Assembly (NCBI RefSeq): GCF_005870085.1
Contig: NZ_SZNM01000008.1
Span: 1-64,000, forward strand
Direction: 5' to 3'
From: Aquibacillus sediminis
GTDB taxonomy: Bacteria; Bacillota; Bacilli; Bacillales; Amphibacillaceae
DNA length: 64,000 nt
Shown here in pieces: positions 35,277-45,250 of this stretch; position 1 is the first letter of the stretch; each line of letters starts with the position of its first letter. The notes beneath the pieces are model-generated. The model saw only the letters and a list, made by a program, of their open reading frames with translations, did no database searches and had not been told where the DNA came from. Both the position numbers and the translations under genes were made by a program.

Positions 35277-37166
35277 TTACCCTTTTTCTAGGTCCTTTTT
35301 CAAGAATCCTAACAGAATTGCACTAATAATTGATCCAATTAGTATTGCTACTAGATATAATAGTGGATTTCCATCAACTAAACCTGCAACAACGACACCA
35401 CCATGAGGGGCTCTAAGTCCAATGTCAAACAACATCGTTAATCCACCTGCGATTGCAGAACCAACCACAATGGAAGGTATGACACGTCCAGGATCAGCCG
35501 CAGCAAATGGAATCGCCCCTTCCGTGATAAAGAAAGCTCCTAATGCATAATTGGATTTACCTGCATCACGTTCTTGTTTCGTGAATTTATTCTTAAAGAA
35601 TGTTGTAGCAAAAGCTGTTGCTAGCGGTGGAACCATACCACCTGCCATAATGGCAGCAATAAAACTAAAGTTATCTGCATCCAACATAGCAATACCAAAC
35701 GTATAGGCTGCTTTATTGATTGGGCCTCCCATATCAATTGCCATCATTCCACCAAGAATTAATCCTAATAGAAGTAAGTTTGCATCACCCAAACCTTCTA
35801 ACCAATTGGATAAACCGGTGTAAAGAGTTGTAAGCGGTGGGTTAATAAGTAACATGATTAACCCGGTGATCCCAATACTAAAGACAGGATATAGCAAAAC
35901 TGTTTTTAATCCATCAAACATGGCCGGTAGTACTTCTAATGCCTTCTTAACGAGTAGTGTGATATAACCAGCTAAGAAACCAGCGATTAGACCACCTAAA
36001 AAGCCTGAACCACCATCAGCACCTGCTACACCTGAAGTGATTGCAATTAAACCGGCAGTCATACCTGGTGCAAAACCTGGACGATCGGCAATACTAGATG
36101 CAATGAAACCTGCAAGGACTGGAACCATTAAGAAGAATGCATTGCCACCACCTATGGTATTAAGCATTTCGGCGAATCGATTATATTGTTCACTATCCGG
36201 ATCCGCCGAATTAATCCCAAATAAGAAGGAAATAGCAATTAAAATCCCGCCACCAACAACAAATGGTAGCATGTTGGATACACCATTCATCAGGTGTTTA
36301 TAGAAACCTGTACGTTCTTCTTTATCATTTGCTTCCTGATCAGAAGAATCATCACCTTGGAAAACAGGTGCATCTTTTTTGATCGCTCGCTCAATTAAGT
36401 TTTTCGGCTCATGGATACCTTTGGCAACAGGCACTTGAATCACGTGTTTGCCTTTGAAACGGTCTGTTTCAATTTTGGTGTCTGCTGCAATAATAATCGC
36501 ATCAGCCTTTTCGATCTCTTCAGGGGTTAAACGGTTTTTGACACCACCAGAGCCATTTGTTTCAACTTTTATGTTGACACCCATTTCTCTAGCAGTTTCT
36601 TTCAATTTATCCGCAGCCATGTAGGTGTGGGCAATCCCTGTTGGACAACCTGTTACAGCTAAAAGGTTGCTTGTATCTGCTATTGTGTCTTCTTCTTCAG
36701 GTTCTGATTCTTCTTTTTCCTTTTGGTTAATAATGGAAATGACTTCATCTTCATTTGTTGCATTTTCGATTTTGTCTCGGAAGTTACTATCCATTAAAAA
36801 GCCAGAGAGACGTGATAAGGCATCAAGGTGTGTTTGATTCGCGCCTTCAGGTGCAGCAATCATAAAAAATAGATGTGATGGCTGTCCGTCCAATGCTTCG
36901 TAGTCAACCCCCTCTGTTGAACGACCAAAAACAATGGAAGGTTGTTTGACTGCTTCTGATTTAGCGTGAGGTATGGCGATCCCATCCCCAATTCCTGTTG
37001 TACTTTGAGATTCACGGTTCAATATTCCTTGCTTAAATGCTTCTTTATCATTTAAGCGACCAGCATCAGCTAATTTATCAACTAATTCATCAATTACAGA
37101 AGATTTAGTAGTAGCCTTAAGCTGCAAAATAATGGTGTCTTTCTTTAATAGTTCTGTGATGTTCAT
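35277..37166 (-). CDS. fruA: Fructose-specific PTS enzyme IIABC
   Basis: A 629-aa membrane permease that imports fructose as fructose 1-phosphate. EIIA domain at residues ~1-145 with phospho-His67 (GIAIPHAKSEA); acidic linker; EIIB at ~165-265 with phospho-Cys174 (VTGCPTGIAHTYMAA); EIIC at ~290-629 with about ten hydrophobic segments. Domain order A-B-C is normal for Bacillaceae FruA. It follows fruK by 5 bases. Confidence 0.97.
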   Translation of the reverse strand: MNITELLKKDTIILQLKATTKSSVIDELVDKLADAGRLNDKEAFKQGILNRESQSTTGIGDGIAIPHAKSEAVKQPSIVFGRSTEGVDYEALDGQPSHLFFMIAAPEGANQTHLDALSRLSGFLMDSNFRDKIENATNEDEVISIINQKEKEESEPEEEDTIADTSNLLAVTGCPTGIAHTYMAADKLKETAREMGVNIKVETNGSGGVKNRLTPEEIEKADAIIIAADTKIETDRFKGKHVIQVPVAKGIHEPKNLIERAIKKDAPVFQGDDSSDQEANDKEERTGFYKHLMNGVSNMLPFVVGGGILIAISFLFGINSADPDSEQYNRFAEMLNTIGGGNAFFLMVPVLAGFIASSIADRPGFAPGMTAGLIAITSGVAGADGGSGFLGGLIAGFLAGYITLLVKKALEVLPAMFDGLKTVLLYPVFSIGITGLIMLLINPPLTTLYTGLSNWLEGLGDANLLLLGLILGGMMAIDMGGPINKAAYTFGIAMLDADNFSFIAAIMAGGMVPPLATAFATTFFKNKFTKQERDAGKSNYALGAFFITEGAIPFAAADPGRVIPSIVVGSAIAGGLTMLFDIGLRAPHGGVVVAGLVDGNPLLYLVAILIGSIISAILLGFLKKDLEKG

Positions 37167-37171
37167 ATCAA

Positions 37172-38098
37172 TTATACCTCCTTATTTATCGGATTTACTT
37201 CAATCGTTGTTAACAATTTTTCAACATCTTCTTTTGTACAAAGGTCGTCACTAAATGCTGTTGCACTCCCAGTAGCTACCGCATATGCAAATGCTTGTTT
37301 TGGGTCGTGTGTTTGTATGTAAGCAGATAGAAATCCAGACACCATCGAATCACCTGCCCCAACAGTGTTTCTAACCTCACCTTTTGGTACTGTTGCCTGT
37401 AGGCTAATTGAATCACTTACATAAACGGCTCCATCACCACCCATAGAAACAATCACGTGCTTTGCTCCTTGTTCATTCAGCTTCTTCCCGTAATGAACGG
37501 CATCATCAATAGAATCAATTGTTGTATGAAATAATTCTCCTAGTTCATGATGATTTGGTTTGATCAAGAAGAGTTCATTGCCAATGACTTCTTCAAGCGC
37601 TTTACTTGATGTGTCGATGATTAATTCGACATGGCGCTCTTTACAAATGGATGCAAGTTTCGTATAGAAATCTACTGGTACTGTTTTAGGGATACTACCT
37701 GAGGCAACAAGATAATCCCCTTGTTTTAAGGGTCGAATCTGATTGTATAGTTGTTCAAGCGCTTCGTTTGTAATGTCAGGACCAGGTCCATTGATTTCTG
37801 TTTCATCACCGGACTTTAATTTCATATTAATTCTTGTTACACCATCTACTTCTATAAATTTATCTTGAATGTTTTCGTTGGCAAGTGCTTCTTTAATAAA
37901 CTTACCAGTGAATCCACCTAGAAAACCTAACGCTGTATTTTCTATATCAAGTCGACGTAGTACTCGAGAAACATTAATTCCTTTTCCACCAGGGTAGTAA
38001 GAAGTTTTCTCTCCTCGATTTAAGGCTCCTGCTTCAAAGTCCGATACATGGATAATGTAGTCGATCGATGGATTTAATGTGCAAGTATAAATCATCAT
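37172..38098 (-). CDS. fruK: 1-phosphofructokinase
   Basis: A PfkB-family kinase converting fructose 1-phosphate to fructose-1,6-bisphosphate, the inducer of CggR. 308 aa. PfkB signature 1 (YYPGGKGINVSRVLRRL) is near residue 36 and signature 2 (NTVGAGDSMVSGFL) near residue 247. ATG 38098 is chosen because AAAGG lies 8 bases upstream; GTG 38104 is in frame. No DeoR-type fruR precedes it, unlike B. subtilis fruRKA. Confidence 0.96.
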   Translation of the reverse strand: MMIYTCTLNPSIDYIIHVSDFEAGALNRGEKTSYYPGGKGINVSRVLRRLDIENTALGFLGGFTGKFIKEALANENIQDKFIEVDGVTRINMKLKSGDETEINGPGPDITNEALEQLYNQIRPLKQGDYLVASGSIPKTVPVDFYTKLASICKERHVELIIDTSSKALEEVIGNELFLIKPNHHELGELFHTTIDSIDDAVHYGKKLNEQGAKHVIVSMGGDGAVYVSDSISLQATVPKGEVRNTVGAGDSMVSGFLSAYIQTHDPKQAFAYAVATGSATAFSDDLCTKEDVEKLLTTIEVNPINKEV

Positions 38099-38158
38099 GT
38101 TCACAACCTTTCTTAGTTGAACGCAACATATTTTGTTTTTTATAGGTATGTCCTAAAA

Positions 38159-38210
38159 ATGTCATTTCATTAGAAATGACTACTTACTTCATTCTAATGA
38201 AACGCTATCA
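38159..38210 (-). promoter_or_regulatory. fruK upstream region: 8-bp inverted repeat and imperfect cre-like site
   Basis: gtcatttc-atta-gaaatgac (38161-38180) is a perfect palindrome. Next to it, TGATAGCGTTTCAT (minus strand, 38210-38197) matches about 11 of 14 positions of the CcpA cre consensus. Either could regulate the fru-pts operon; assignment is by pattern only. Confidence 0.4.
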
Positions 38211-38335
38211 ATAAGTAGATGAAAGAAAATTATGTGAGTACGGTAAGTTAATACTAATAAATAATAAAACGAAATTCGATACATTTCAACAAAAATCGTT
38301 CAAAATTAATCATATACTTTCAAAAACAATCAAAA

Positions 38336-38377
38336 AATGGGACAAGGGGACAGGTTTGTTGTCCCACTTGCCCCATG
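38336..38377. repeat. GGGACA palindromic repeat
   Basis: gggacaaggggacaggtt followed by tgtcccacttgcccc, a nested inverted repeat. Related copies lie at 48098-48120 and ~48398-48462. Confidence 0.6.
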
Positions 38378-38431
38378 AATAAATCAACTAAATACATAAG
38401 TGTACGGTGCAATATCCTCCGCTATGTCCGG

Positions 38432-38613
38432 TACAACTGCCCATAAGACTCCAGCCTTCAAACATGAAAGAAAACAGAGATGTTTAAGTGGAAGTATCCT
38501 TTCACTTTCCTTCAATTGGGTTTAAGGGCCAGCGGGTCTCTCCTAGTGGTACTAACACTCTCTGGAGAGAAGCCCCTCCTCGACCCCTATAAGTGAAGAT
38601 TTCACTTTATCTG
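38432..38613 (+). repeat. Family B intergenic element, copy 2
   Basis: Diverged copy: tgtccggtacaactg, gactccagccttcaaacatg...atgtttaagtggaagt, agcgggtctctcctagtggt, ending aagtgaagatttcactttat. Its end covers the last codons and stop of the adjacent lysophospholipase-like gene. Confidence 0.65.
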
Positions 38614-39552
38614 AGACAAGTGTTCATCTGCCACTTTTTGAATCCATTCAAGTATGTCGTTGAATACCTCCTTTTTATTTGTTTCTTGAAGCAGTTCATG
38701 TCTAGCATCCTTATAAAACTGAACATCTATGTTTGTCACATTATTGTTGTAGTATTGGTCGATGACTTTTTTTACTCCACGGGTACCATTGCCAACAGGG
38801 TCCTTGTCGCCACTAATAACAAGCAATGGTAATTGTTTAGGAATAGTGGCCATTTCTTTGTTTCGATGGATCGTATCTAATCCCGTGAATAAATCATAGA
38901 AAAAGGACGTTGTTGGGATAAATCCAGTATATGGATCATCGACATATTCGTTAACGATTCGTGCATCGCGGGATAACCAATCATAATCAGTCACGGCGTT
39001 TTTGAATTGTTTATTGAAAGAACCAAACGATAAGCTATGTAAAAATGGAGAAGGAGACGTTTTTCCTTTGGAGTAGATTTCAAGTTTTGCAACAAGTTTT
39101 GCAACTTTTGTGACCAAACGAGAGTAGTAACCTGTCCCTGATAGGATAACACCATCAATTTGAGTATCAGGAAGTTGAATCGCTCTTCTAACCAAAAACG
39201 ATCCCATACTGTGACCGAAGAGCACGATCGGGGTATTAGAATAGTGATTTCTTATTTGTGTGGTAACAGATTGGACATCCTTTGTAACTTGTTCGAACCC
39301 GGAATGGTCGGAGAAATAGCCCATCACCCCATGATGTTCACCAGTTTTTCCGTGTCCGCGATGGTCATGACCATAGACGACCATGCCATTGTTCACTAAA
39401 AAACGTGCAAAAGCATCGTAACGGTCAATATGTTCAGCCATTCCATGTGCTATTTGAACCACACATGTCGGAGTGGTGGATGGGTTACGCCATCTTTGTA
39501 GAAATATTTGGTGACCATCCTCCACCGATAGCCACTGTGATGTTTTTTCCAT
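38602..39552 (-). CDS. Alpha/beta hydrolase, lysophospholipase/monoacylglycerol lipase type
   Basis: A 316-aa serine hydrolase (Hydrolase_4/PldB-like). Oxyanion region VQIAHGMAEHIDRY, HDHRGHGKT, nucleophile in GHSMGSFLV (Ser near residue 113), acid in SGDKDPVGNG, and His in DARHELLQE near the C-terminus. Its substrate is a lysophospholipid or monoacylglycerol by family resemblance. Its final codons and TGA come from a family B repeat, so the C-terminus may differ from homologues. Single gene, minus strand. Confidence 0.85.
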   Translation of the reverse strand: MEKTSQWLSVEDGHQIFLQRWRNPSTTPTCVVQIAHGMAEHIDRYDAFARFLVNNGMVVYGHDHRGHGKTGEHHGVMGYFSDHSGFEQVTKDVQSVTTQIRNHYSNTPIVLFGHSMGSFLVRRAIQLPDTQIDGVILSGTGYYSRLVTKVAKLVAKLEIYSKGKTSPSPFLHSLSFGSFNKQFKNAVTDYDWLSRDARIVNEYVDDPYTGFIPTTSFFYDLFTGLDTIHRNKEMATIPKQLPLLVISGDKDPVGNGTRGVKKVIDQYYNNNVTNIDVQFYKDARHELLQETNKKEVFNDILEWIQKVADEHLSQIK

Positions 39553-39737
39553 TATTCATTCCTCCTCGTCGCTGACTTTCTTATATGTTAGCATAAACTA
39601 AAAACTTCAATCAGCGGGGACTGCCTGTTACATGCAGGATAAAAGGTAAACGCTTGCCAATTTGTACTTGCTAAATCAAGTCTAAATGTGCTAAATTATG
39701 AATATGTATTCGTGCGTTTTTAGGAGGTGTACGCAAC

Positions 39738-39968
39738 ATGTATGGAGTTGCGATTACGTTATTAGTTATTGATGCAATTGCTCTAATTGTTTTAGTATTA
39801 TTACAGTCAGGGAAAAGCGCAGGTTTATCTGGAGCGATTTCTGGTGGGGCTGAACAACTATTCGGTAAACAAAAAGCACGTGGTATCGATGCCGTTCTAC
39901 ATCGTGCAACCGTTGTAACAGGTGTACTGCTTTTCGTTTTAACCTTTTTAGTTGGCTATGTCATTTAA
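39738..39968 (+). CDS. secG: Preprotein translocase subunit SecG
   Basis: A 76-aa membrane subunit of SecYEG. Two hydrophobic segments (residues ~3-22 and ~55-75) flank the conserved loop [33 protein letters not shown] precedes ATG 39738. It is followed by a terminator, and est-rnr-smpB-ssrA come next, as in B. subtilis. Confidence 0.95.
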   Translation: MYGVAITLLVIDAIALIVLVLLQSGKSAGLSGAISGGAEQLFGKQKARGIDAVLHRATVVTGVLLFVLTFLVGYVI

Positions 39969-39994
39969 GAATAAATCAAAATGAATAAACAATA

Positions 39995-40045
39995 AAGAGA
40001 GGCTGTACCAAGCGTGGCATTTTTGGTAACAGTCTCTTTTTTTAC
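39995..40045 (+). terminator. Terminator of secG
   Basis: AGAGGCTGTACCAA/TTGGTAACAGTCTCT imperfect hairpin followed by TTTTTTT. Confidence 0.85.
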
Positions 40046-40142
40046 ATTAGGCAAGCTAATGTTTGTGTAAGTAGTGGATAACTTTGATAGGATGGATAAA
40101 GATAATGCTTAGAAAGTATATAAAAGGGGATGAAAATTCATC

Positions 40143-40886
40143 ATGAAAGTGAAACAACCAGAACCCTTCACATTTGAAGGGGGAAAACGCGCAGTTTTAT
40201 TATTACATGGGTTTACTGGGCATTCGGCAGATGTACGCATGTTAGGACGATATTTACAAAAACAAGGGTATACCTGTCACGCACCTATTTACCGAGGACA
40301 TGGAAAACCGCCAGAAGAATTGGTACAAGCTACTCCAGAGCAGTGGTGGGAAGATGTTCAAGAAGGGCTGCAGCATCTTAGAAGTATTGGGCACAAAGAA
40401 ATTGCTGTTGCTGGTTTATCATTAGGTGGAGTGTTATCCTTAAAATTAGCATACTCTGAACCGATCAAAGCAGCGATCCCAATGTGTGCACCGATGTTTT
40501 TTGATAACGAAACCCAATTAACAAAAGGATTTAAAGCATTTGCTAAAGAATATAAACAATTAGAGAAAAAAGATGAAGCAACGATTGAAACTGAAGTGAA
40601 TCAATTGTTAGAAGAATCTAAACCGCTTTTCCAACGGCTAGGTGGCTTAATCACTGATGTGAAGGAACACGTTGATCACATTTATGCACCAACATTTGTT
40701 GTTCAAGCACGAAAAGACCAAATGATTAATACAGACAGCGCTACATATATATACGACAATGTGGAAGCAGACCAAAAGGATATTAAATGGTATGAAGAAT
40801 CAGGACATTTAATTACCTTTGACAAACAAAAAGATCAATTACATGAAGATATTTACAATTTCTTGGAATCATTAGATTGGTCTTAA
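40143..40886 (+). CDS. est: Carboxylesterase (Est30-like)
   Basis: A 247-aa alpha/beta hydrolase like the thermostable Est30 carboxylesterase of Bacillaceae (B. subtilis YvaK). HGFTGHS oxyanion motif at residues 22-28, catalytic Ser93 in GLSLGG, Asp in ARKDQMI and His in ESGHLI. It hydrolyses short-chain esters. Its place between secG and rnr is conserved. SD AAAAGGGG lies upstream of ATG 40143. Confidence 0.92.
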   Translation: MKVKQPEPFTFEGGKRAVLLLHGFTGHSADVRMLGRYLQKQGYTCHAPIYRGHGKPPEELVQATPEQWWEDVQEGLQHLRSIGHKEIAVAGLSLGGVLSLKLAYSEPIKAAIPMCAPMFFDNETQLTKGFKAFAKEYKQLEKKDEATIETEVNQLLEESKPLFQRLGGLITDVKEHVDHIYAPTFVVQARKDQMINTDSATYIYDNVEADQKDIKWYEESGHLITFDKQKDQLHEDIYNFLESLDWS

Positions 40887-41087
40887 GCCATAATAGGAAT
40901 AGAATTTTATGACCATACTGATAAAAAACGGAAACTTTCCATTAATAAGAGAGGGCATCCTTCTGAATAATGGTAAGTAAATGAATCGGATATTGCAGAC
41001 AGTTAATCACTTTCGGTTCTCCGTTAAATCTAAAGGGTTACTACTGGCTGGTCACATACTCTTATTTAAAAGAAAGAAGGTGAGCAT

Positions 41088-43382
41088 TTGAACGATCAAG
41101 AAATGAAGCAAACGATACTTGACTATTTTAGAGATAATGCTTCAAGGCCGTTATCTGTGCAAGAAATAGAAGAAATTTTGGATCTACAAGATTCTGACCA
41201 ATTTAAAATACTTATGAAATTATTAAATGAACTAGAAGATGCCGGTGAATTGGTCCGAACTCGAAAAAATCGCTATGGTCCACCAGAACGTATGAATTTA
41301 GTTCGAGGAAAAATCCAAATGCATGCGAAAGGGTTTGCCTTTTTAATTCCAGATGATGAAGGGCAAGATGATGTCTATATTAACCATGCAGACCTACAGT
41401 CAGCCATGAACAATGACAAGGTACTGGTTCGAATTGAAGGGCGAGATGCACAAGGGAAACGTCCTGAAGGGGTTGTGATCCGCATTCTCGAACGTGCTGT
41501 GTCAGAAATTATCGGAACGTATGATGATAATGGTGCATTCGGTTTTGTCATTGCTGATGATAAACGTATTCCAAATGATATCTTTATCCCTAAAAACGCA
41601 GCCAATGGTGCGGTGGATGGACATAAAGTAATCGTTAAAATTACGAAATATCCTGAACAACGGATGAGTGCGGAAGGGGAAGTCGTACAAATTCTTGGGC
41701 ACAAAAATGATCCAGGGATGGATATTATTTCGATTATTTACAAGCATGGCATTGCAGTCGATTTTCCTGAAGAAGTACTTCAACATGCAGCCGAAGCACC
41801 TGACAAAATTCATGAAGATGAAATTACCAATCGTCGTGACTTACGTGATGAAACAATTGTGACGATTGATGGTGCTGATGCTAAGGACTTAGATGATGCG
41901 GTAACAGTGAAAAAATTGGACAATGGCAATTACAAATTAGGTGTGTACATTGCCGATGTAACCTACTATGTCGAAGAAAATTCTCCAATTGATAAAGAGG
42001 CATTTGATCGAGGAACCAGTGTTTATTTAGTCGATCGAGTGATTCCAATGATTCCTCACCGCCTGTCAAATGGGATTTGTTCCTTAAATCCACAAGTTGA
42101 TCGCCTGACGCTTGGTTGTGAAATGGAAATTAACGCGCAAGGGGAAGTCGTGAATCATGAAATTTTCCAAAGCGTTATTAACACAAATGAGCGTATGACG
42201 TATCATGATGTGAACAAAATCCTAGTTGATAAAGATGAAGCATTAATGGAACGTTATAAAGAACATGTACCAATGTTTCAAGATATGGAAGAGTTAGCTG
42301 CGGTTTTGCGTAAAAAACGTTTTGGTCGCGGTGCAATTGACTTTGATTTTAAAGAAGCACAAGTATTAGTGGATAATGAAGGTGCAGCGGTTGATGTTGT
42401 TCTTCGTGAGCGTTCTGTTGCAGAACGTTTAATCGAAGAATTTATGCTTGCTGCCAATGAAACGGTAGCAGAACATTTCCACTGGATGGATGTTCCATTT
42501 ATTCACCGTATTCACGAGGATCCGAGTGAAGATAAACTTCAAACATTTTTCGAGTTCATCGCTACACTTGGTTATGTTGTAAAAGGGACAAGTAACGAAA
42601 TCCACCCGCAAGCATTGCAAAAAGTATTAGATGAAGTACAGGGCGAGCAAGAGGAAATGATTATTTCAAAGCTGATGCTACGCTCCATGAAGCAAGCAAA
42701 ATATGATCCGCAAAGCATTGGCCACTTCGGATTGGCAACTGAATTCTATACGCATTTCACATCGCCAATCAGAAGGTATCCTGACTTAATTGTCCATCGC
42801 TTGATTCGAACGTACTTAATCAATAATCAGCTTGATGAACAGACGCGAAGACATTGGAAAGATAAATTACCAGAGATTGCCAAGCACTCATCTGAAAAAG
42901 AGCGCGCAGCAGTTGATGCTGAACGTGAAACAGATGATTTGAAAAAAGCGGAATACATGCAAGATAAAATAGGTGAGGAATATGATGGTGTCATCAGCTC
43001 TGTAACCAATTTTGGATTGTTTGTCGAATTGCCTAATACAGTCGAGGGGCTTGTGCACGTAAGTTATTTAACCGATGACTACTACCATTTTGATGAACGT
43101 GCCTATGCGATGATAGGCGAGCGAACAGGTAATATTTTCCGTATTGGTGACGAAATAACGGTGAAAGTAACCAATGTCAATCTAGATGAACGCGTCGTTG
43201 ACTTCGAGATTGTCGGAATGAAACCAAGAAAACCTAAAGGTACAGCAAGTCGTCCTAAAGTAATCAAGGCAAAACGTGCGAATAGCAGCACTAATGGTGA
43301 GAAAAAATCTAAATCAAGCATTAAAGGAAAAGGAAAAGATAAAGATAAAAAGAAAAAAGGGAAGAAAAAGAAGAAAAAATAA
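41088..43382 (+). CDS. rnr: Ribonuclease R
   Basis: A 764-aa 3'-5' exoribonuclease that degrades structured RNA and works with tmRNA in clearing stalled messages, which fits linkage to smpB-ssrA. N-terminal winged helix (~1-65), cold-shock domains (~70-225), RNB domain with catalytic cluster [12 protein letters not shown] (~264-275), S1 domain (~625-710), and a Lys-rich tail ending in [13 protein letters not shown] 41088 follows AGAAGGTGAG. Confidence 0.97.
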   Translation: MNDQEMKQTILDYFRDNASRPLSVQEIEEILDLQDSDQFKILMKLLNELEDAGELVRTRKNRYGPPERMNLVRGKIQMHAKGFAFLIPDDEGQDDVYINHADLQSAMNNDKVLVRIEGRDAQGKRPEGVVIRILERAVSEIIGTYDDNGAFGFVIADDKRIPNDIFIPKNAANGAVDGHKVIVKITKYPEQRMSAEGEVVQILGHKNDPGMDIISIIYKHGIAVDFPEEVLQHAAEAPDKIHEDEITNRRDLRDETIVTIDGADAKDLDDAVTVKKLDNGNYKLGVYIADVTYYVEENSPIDKEAFDRGTSVYLVDRVIPMIPHRLSNGICSLNPQVDRLTLGCEMEINAQGEVVNHEIFQSVINTNERMTYHDVNKILVDKDEALMERYKEHVPMFQDMEELAAVLRKKRFGRGAIDFDFKEAQVLVDNEGAAVDVVLRERSVAERLIEEFMLAANETVAEHFHWMDVPFIHRIHEDPSEDKLQTFFEFIATLGYVVKGTSNEIHPQALQKVLDEVQGEQEEMIISKLMLRSMKQAKYDPQSIGHFGLATEFYTHFTSPIRRYPDLIVHRLIRTYLINNQLDEQTRRHWKDKLPEIAKHSSEKERAAVDAERETDDLKKAEYMQDKIGEEYDGVISSVTNFGLFVELPNTVEGLVHVSYLTDDYYHFDERAYAMIGERTGNIFRIGDEITVKVTNVNLDERVVDFEIVGMKPRKPKGTASRPKVIKAKRANSSTNGEKKSKSSIKGKGKDKDKKKKGKKKKKK

Positions 43383-43388
43383 CCAAAT

Positions 43389-43426
43389 AGGTCAGTCCTT
43401 ACGCTAGAGTTGGGACTGACCTTTAC
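43389..43426 (+). terminator. Hairpin terminator downstream of rnr
   Basis: AGGTCAGTCC/GGACTGACCT hairpin followed by TTTACTGTTG, a weak U-tract. Another GCGGA palindrome (43514-43567) follows it. Confidence 0.75.
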
Positions 43427-43563
43427 TGTTGTGGAGCTTCCTGGGTGGTAGCTTTTGATTTATGTAATGGCTTGTTACGGAACGTATGTGTACTGAGGTT
43501 ATAAGTGAATGAGAAAAGCGGAATAAGAGCCCGCTTTAAAGGATGAACCGGATCGTGTTTCCG

Positions 43564-44436
43564 CTATTCGTGCTCCGTCCACTTCCCATATAACACCCAT
43601 GCATCTTGATCATCAAACGCCTCGATATTAGGGATATTGGCATAGCCCTGTTCAGAAAAGTCGAGCCAAGGTGTTAAGTCTTCAATAGGGTCTTCCTCGA
43701 TATACTGGTAAACCGTTTCCCAAAAACCTGGTTGTTTAAAGTGATCATTCCAAAAGTATTTCACTTGGGCAAACCAATCACCTTTTTGGTCATTTCTAAT
43801 TATTAGAAAGCGATCGTTTGTAGGATTTTGATAAAAGGCTGATTCATGTAAATGTTGATCGGGTAGTAATGATTGTGTAAAAGGAAATGGGTAAAAGCAT
43901 TCAAATGGATACACATTACCTAGTGCATTTTCTTTTATCGTTTCAAGCCATTGTCGTTTTTCTTGAATTGTAGTTACTTTTGTCCAAACTTCACCAGGTG
44001 TACCTGATAGAAGTGGTTTGTTTTTTACTGGAATGCTATGAAGCTTCGTTAGTTGTGTGAAACCAATTTTCTCTAAAACTCGACGAGCTGGTTTATTATT
44101 GAAATTCGTATTAGCACCAATCCATTTTATTGATGGATCTTGTTCTAATTTATTTTTTACGTATGACAAAATTTCGGTAGCATGGCCTTTTGAGTGATAG
44201 CGCATGTCACTCCTTAACCTTCCCAACATCGCATAACCACCTGGGTATAATGTATAACCAGCCATTGCTACTATATGGTTCTCGTTAAATAGACCATATA
44301 ATATATTTGTTTTTGACTGGACGAGTTTAGAAAAAATACGCAATATGTAATCATCTTCTATATTGGTTTGCATTGCTTGAACACTATCTAAATCATTCAT
44401 CGTAAGTTGTCGCATTTGTAGTAATTCTTGGCTCAC
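43564..44436 (-). CDS. GNAT-family N-acetyltransferase
   Basis: A 290-aa protein with an N-terminal GNAT domain (~residues 5-150: HIVAMAGYTLYPGG, acetyl-CoA loop YHSKGHATEILSYV, GANTNFNNKPARRVLEKIGF) and a C-terminal ~130-residue region of unknown role (rich in Trp, Phe and Tyr). Substrate unknown. GTG start with GGGG about 9 bases upstream. It is inserted between rnr and smpB in the opposite direction, which breaks the usual rnr-smpB adjacency. Confidence 0.85.
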   Translation of the reverse strand: MSQELLQMRQLTMNDLDSVQAMQTNIEDDYILRIFSKLVQSKTNILYGLFNENHIVAMAGYTLYPGGYAMLGRLRSDMRYHSKGHATEILSYVKNKLEQDPSIKWIGANTNFNNKPARRVLEKIGFTQLTKLHSIPVKNKPLLSGTPGEVWTKVTTIQEKRQWLETIKENALGNVYPFECFYPFPFTQSLLPDQHLHESAFYQNPTNDRFLIIRNDQKGDWFAQVKYFWNDHFKQPGFWETVYQYIEEDPIEDLTPWLDFSEQGYANIPNIEAFDDQDAWVLYGKWTEHE

Positions 44437-44657
44437 GTTTGATTGCCCCTTTCGATTTCATTCGGTCGTATCTTCTCATAATCGATATATACATGTCTAT
44501 TTTTACACATTTGATAGCAAAAAAATTGTGAATTAGTCTGTTTTGTCATATGCAAACCGACGTCTTCCGTAAAAAGGTAGATTCTTTTAGCTTTCGATTG
44601 GAATCAAGCTATAAATTTGATAAAATAAATCTCACGGAACAATAGGAGGAAGCGAAT

Positions 44658-45122
44658 ATGCCAAAGGGTAAAGGGAATGCTATTGCACAAAATCGTAAAG
44701 CAAGTCATGACTTTACAATTGAAGAAACATTCGAAGCTGGCCTTGTTTTAAAAGGGACAGAAATCAAATCCATTCGTGCAGGCCGTGTGAATATGAAAGA
44801 TAGTTTTGCTAAGCTTGAGAGGGGAGAAGCATTTTTATATAACATGCACATCTCGCCATATGAACAAGGGAATCGATTTAATCATGAGCCAACGCGACCA
44901 AGAAAATTATTGCTTCATCGTAAAGAAATTGATAAATTGATTGGTGAAACACAACAAAAAGGTTATGCTTTAGTGCCATTAAAAATGTACATTAAGAATG
45001 GCGTGGCAAAAATTTTGATTGGCTTAGGTAAAGGGAAGAAGAAACACGATAAGCGTGAAGACTTAAAACGCAAGCAAGCGAAACGTGATATGGATCGTGC
45101 GATAAAAGAAAATATGCGGTAA
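44658..45122 (+). CDS. smpB: SsrA-binding protein SmpB
   Basis: A 154-aa tmRNA-binding protein for trans-translation. Conserved [37 protein letters not shown], and a basic C-terminal tail ([18 protein letters not shown]) that enters the ribosomal mRNA channel. SD TAGGAGGAAG precedes ATG 44658. ssrA starts 129 bases after its stop. Confidence 0.98.
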   Translation: MPKGKGNAIAQNRKASHDFTIEETFEAGLVLKGTEIKSIRAGRVNMKDSFAKLERGEAFLYNMHISPYEQGNRFNHEPTRPRKLLLHRKEIDKLIGETQQKGYALVPLKMYIKNGVAKILIGLGKGKKKHDKREDLKRKQAKRDMDRAIKENMR

Positions 45123-45143
45123 ACATTACCAGTCGTTATGACT

Positions 45144-45171
45144 TGAAATTAATGTTGTATTTGTTATAATT
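45144..45171 (+). promoter_or_regulatory. Promoter of ssrA
   Basis: TTGAAA (45144-45149), 16-bp spacer, consensus TATAAT (45166-45171), about 80 bases before the mature tmRNA 5' end, leaving a leader for RNase P processing. Confidence 0.7.
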
Positions 45172-45204
45172 GTATTTGTCAGCGAAACACAACAACTAAA
45201 TATT

Positions 45205-45229
45205 CAAGAGTGCTTTACTCTTGTTTTTC
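45205..45229 (+). terminator. Terminator-like hairpin in the ssrA leader
   Basis: CAAGAGT-gcttt-ACTCTTG hairpin followed by TTTTTCC, between the ssrA promoter and the mature 5' end (45251). It can end smpB transcripts, but transcripts from the ssrA promoter would also cross it. Confidence 0.6.
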
Positions 45230-45250
45230 CGTGTTGTGCCCTTATATCAT

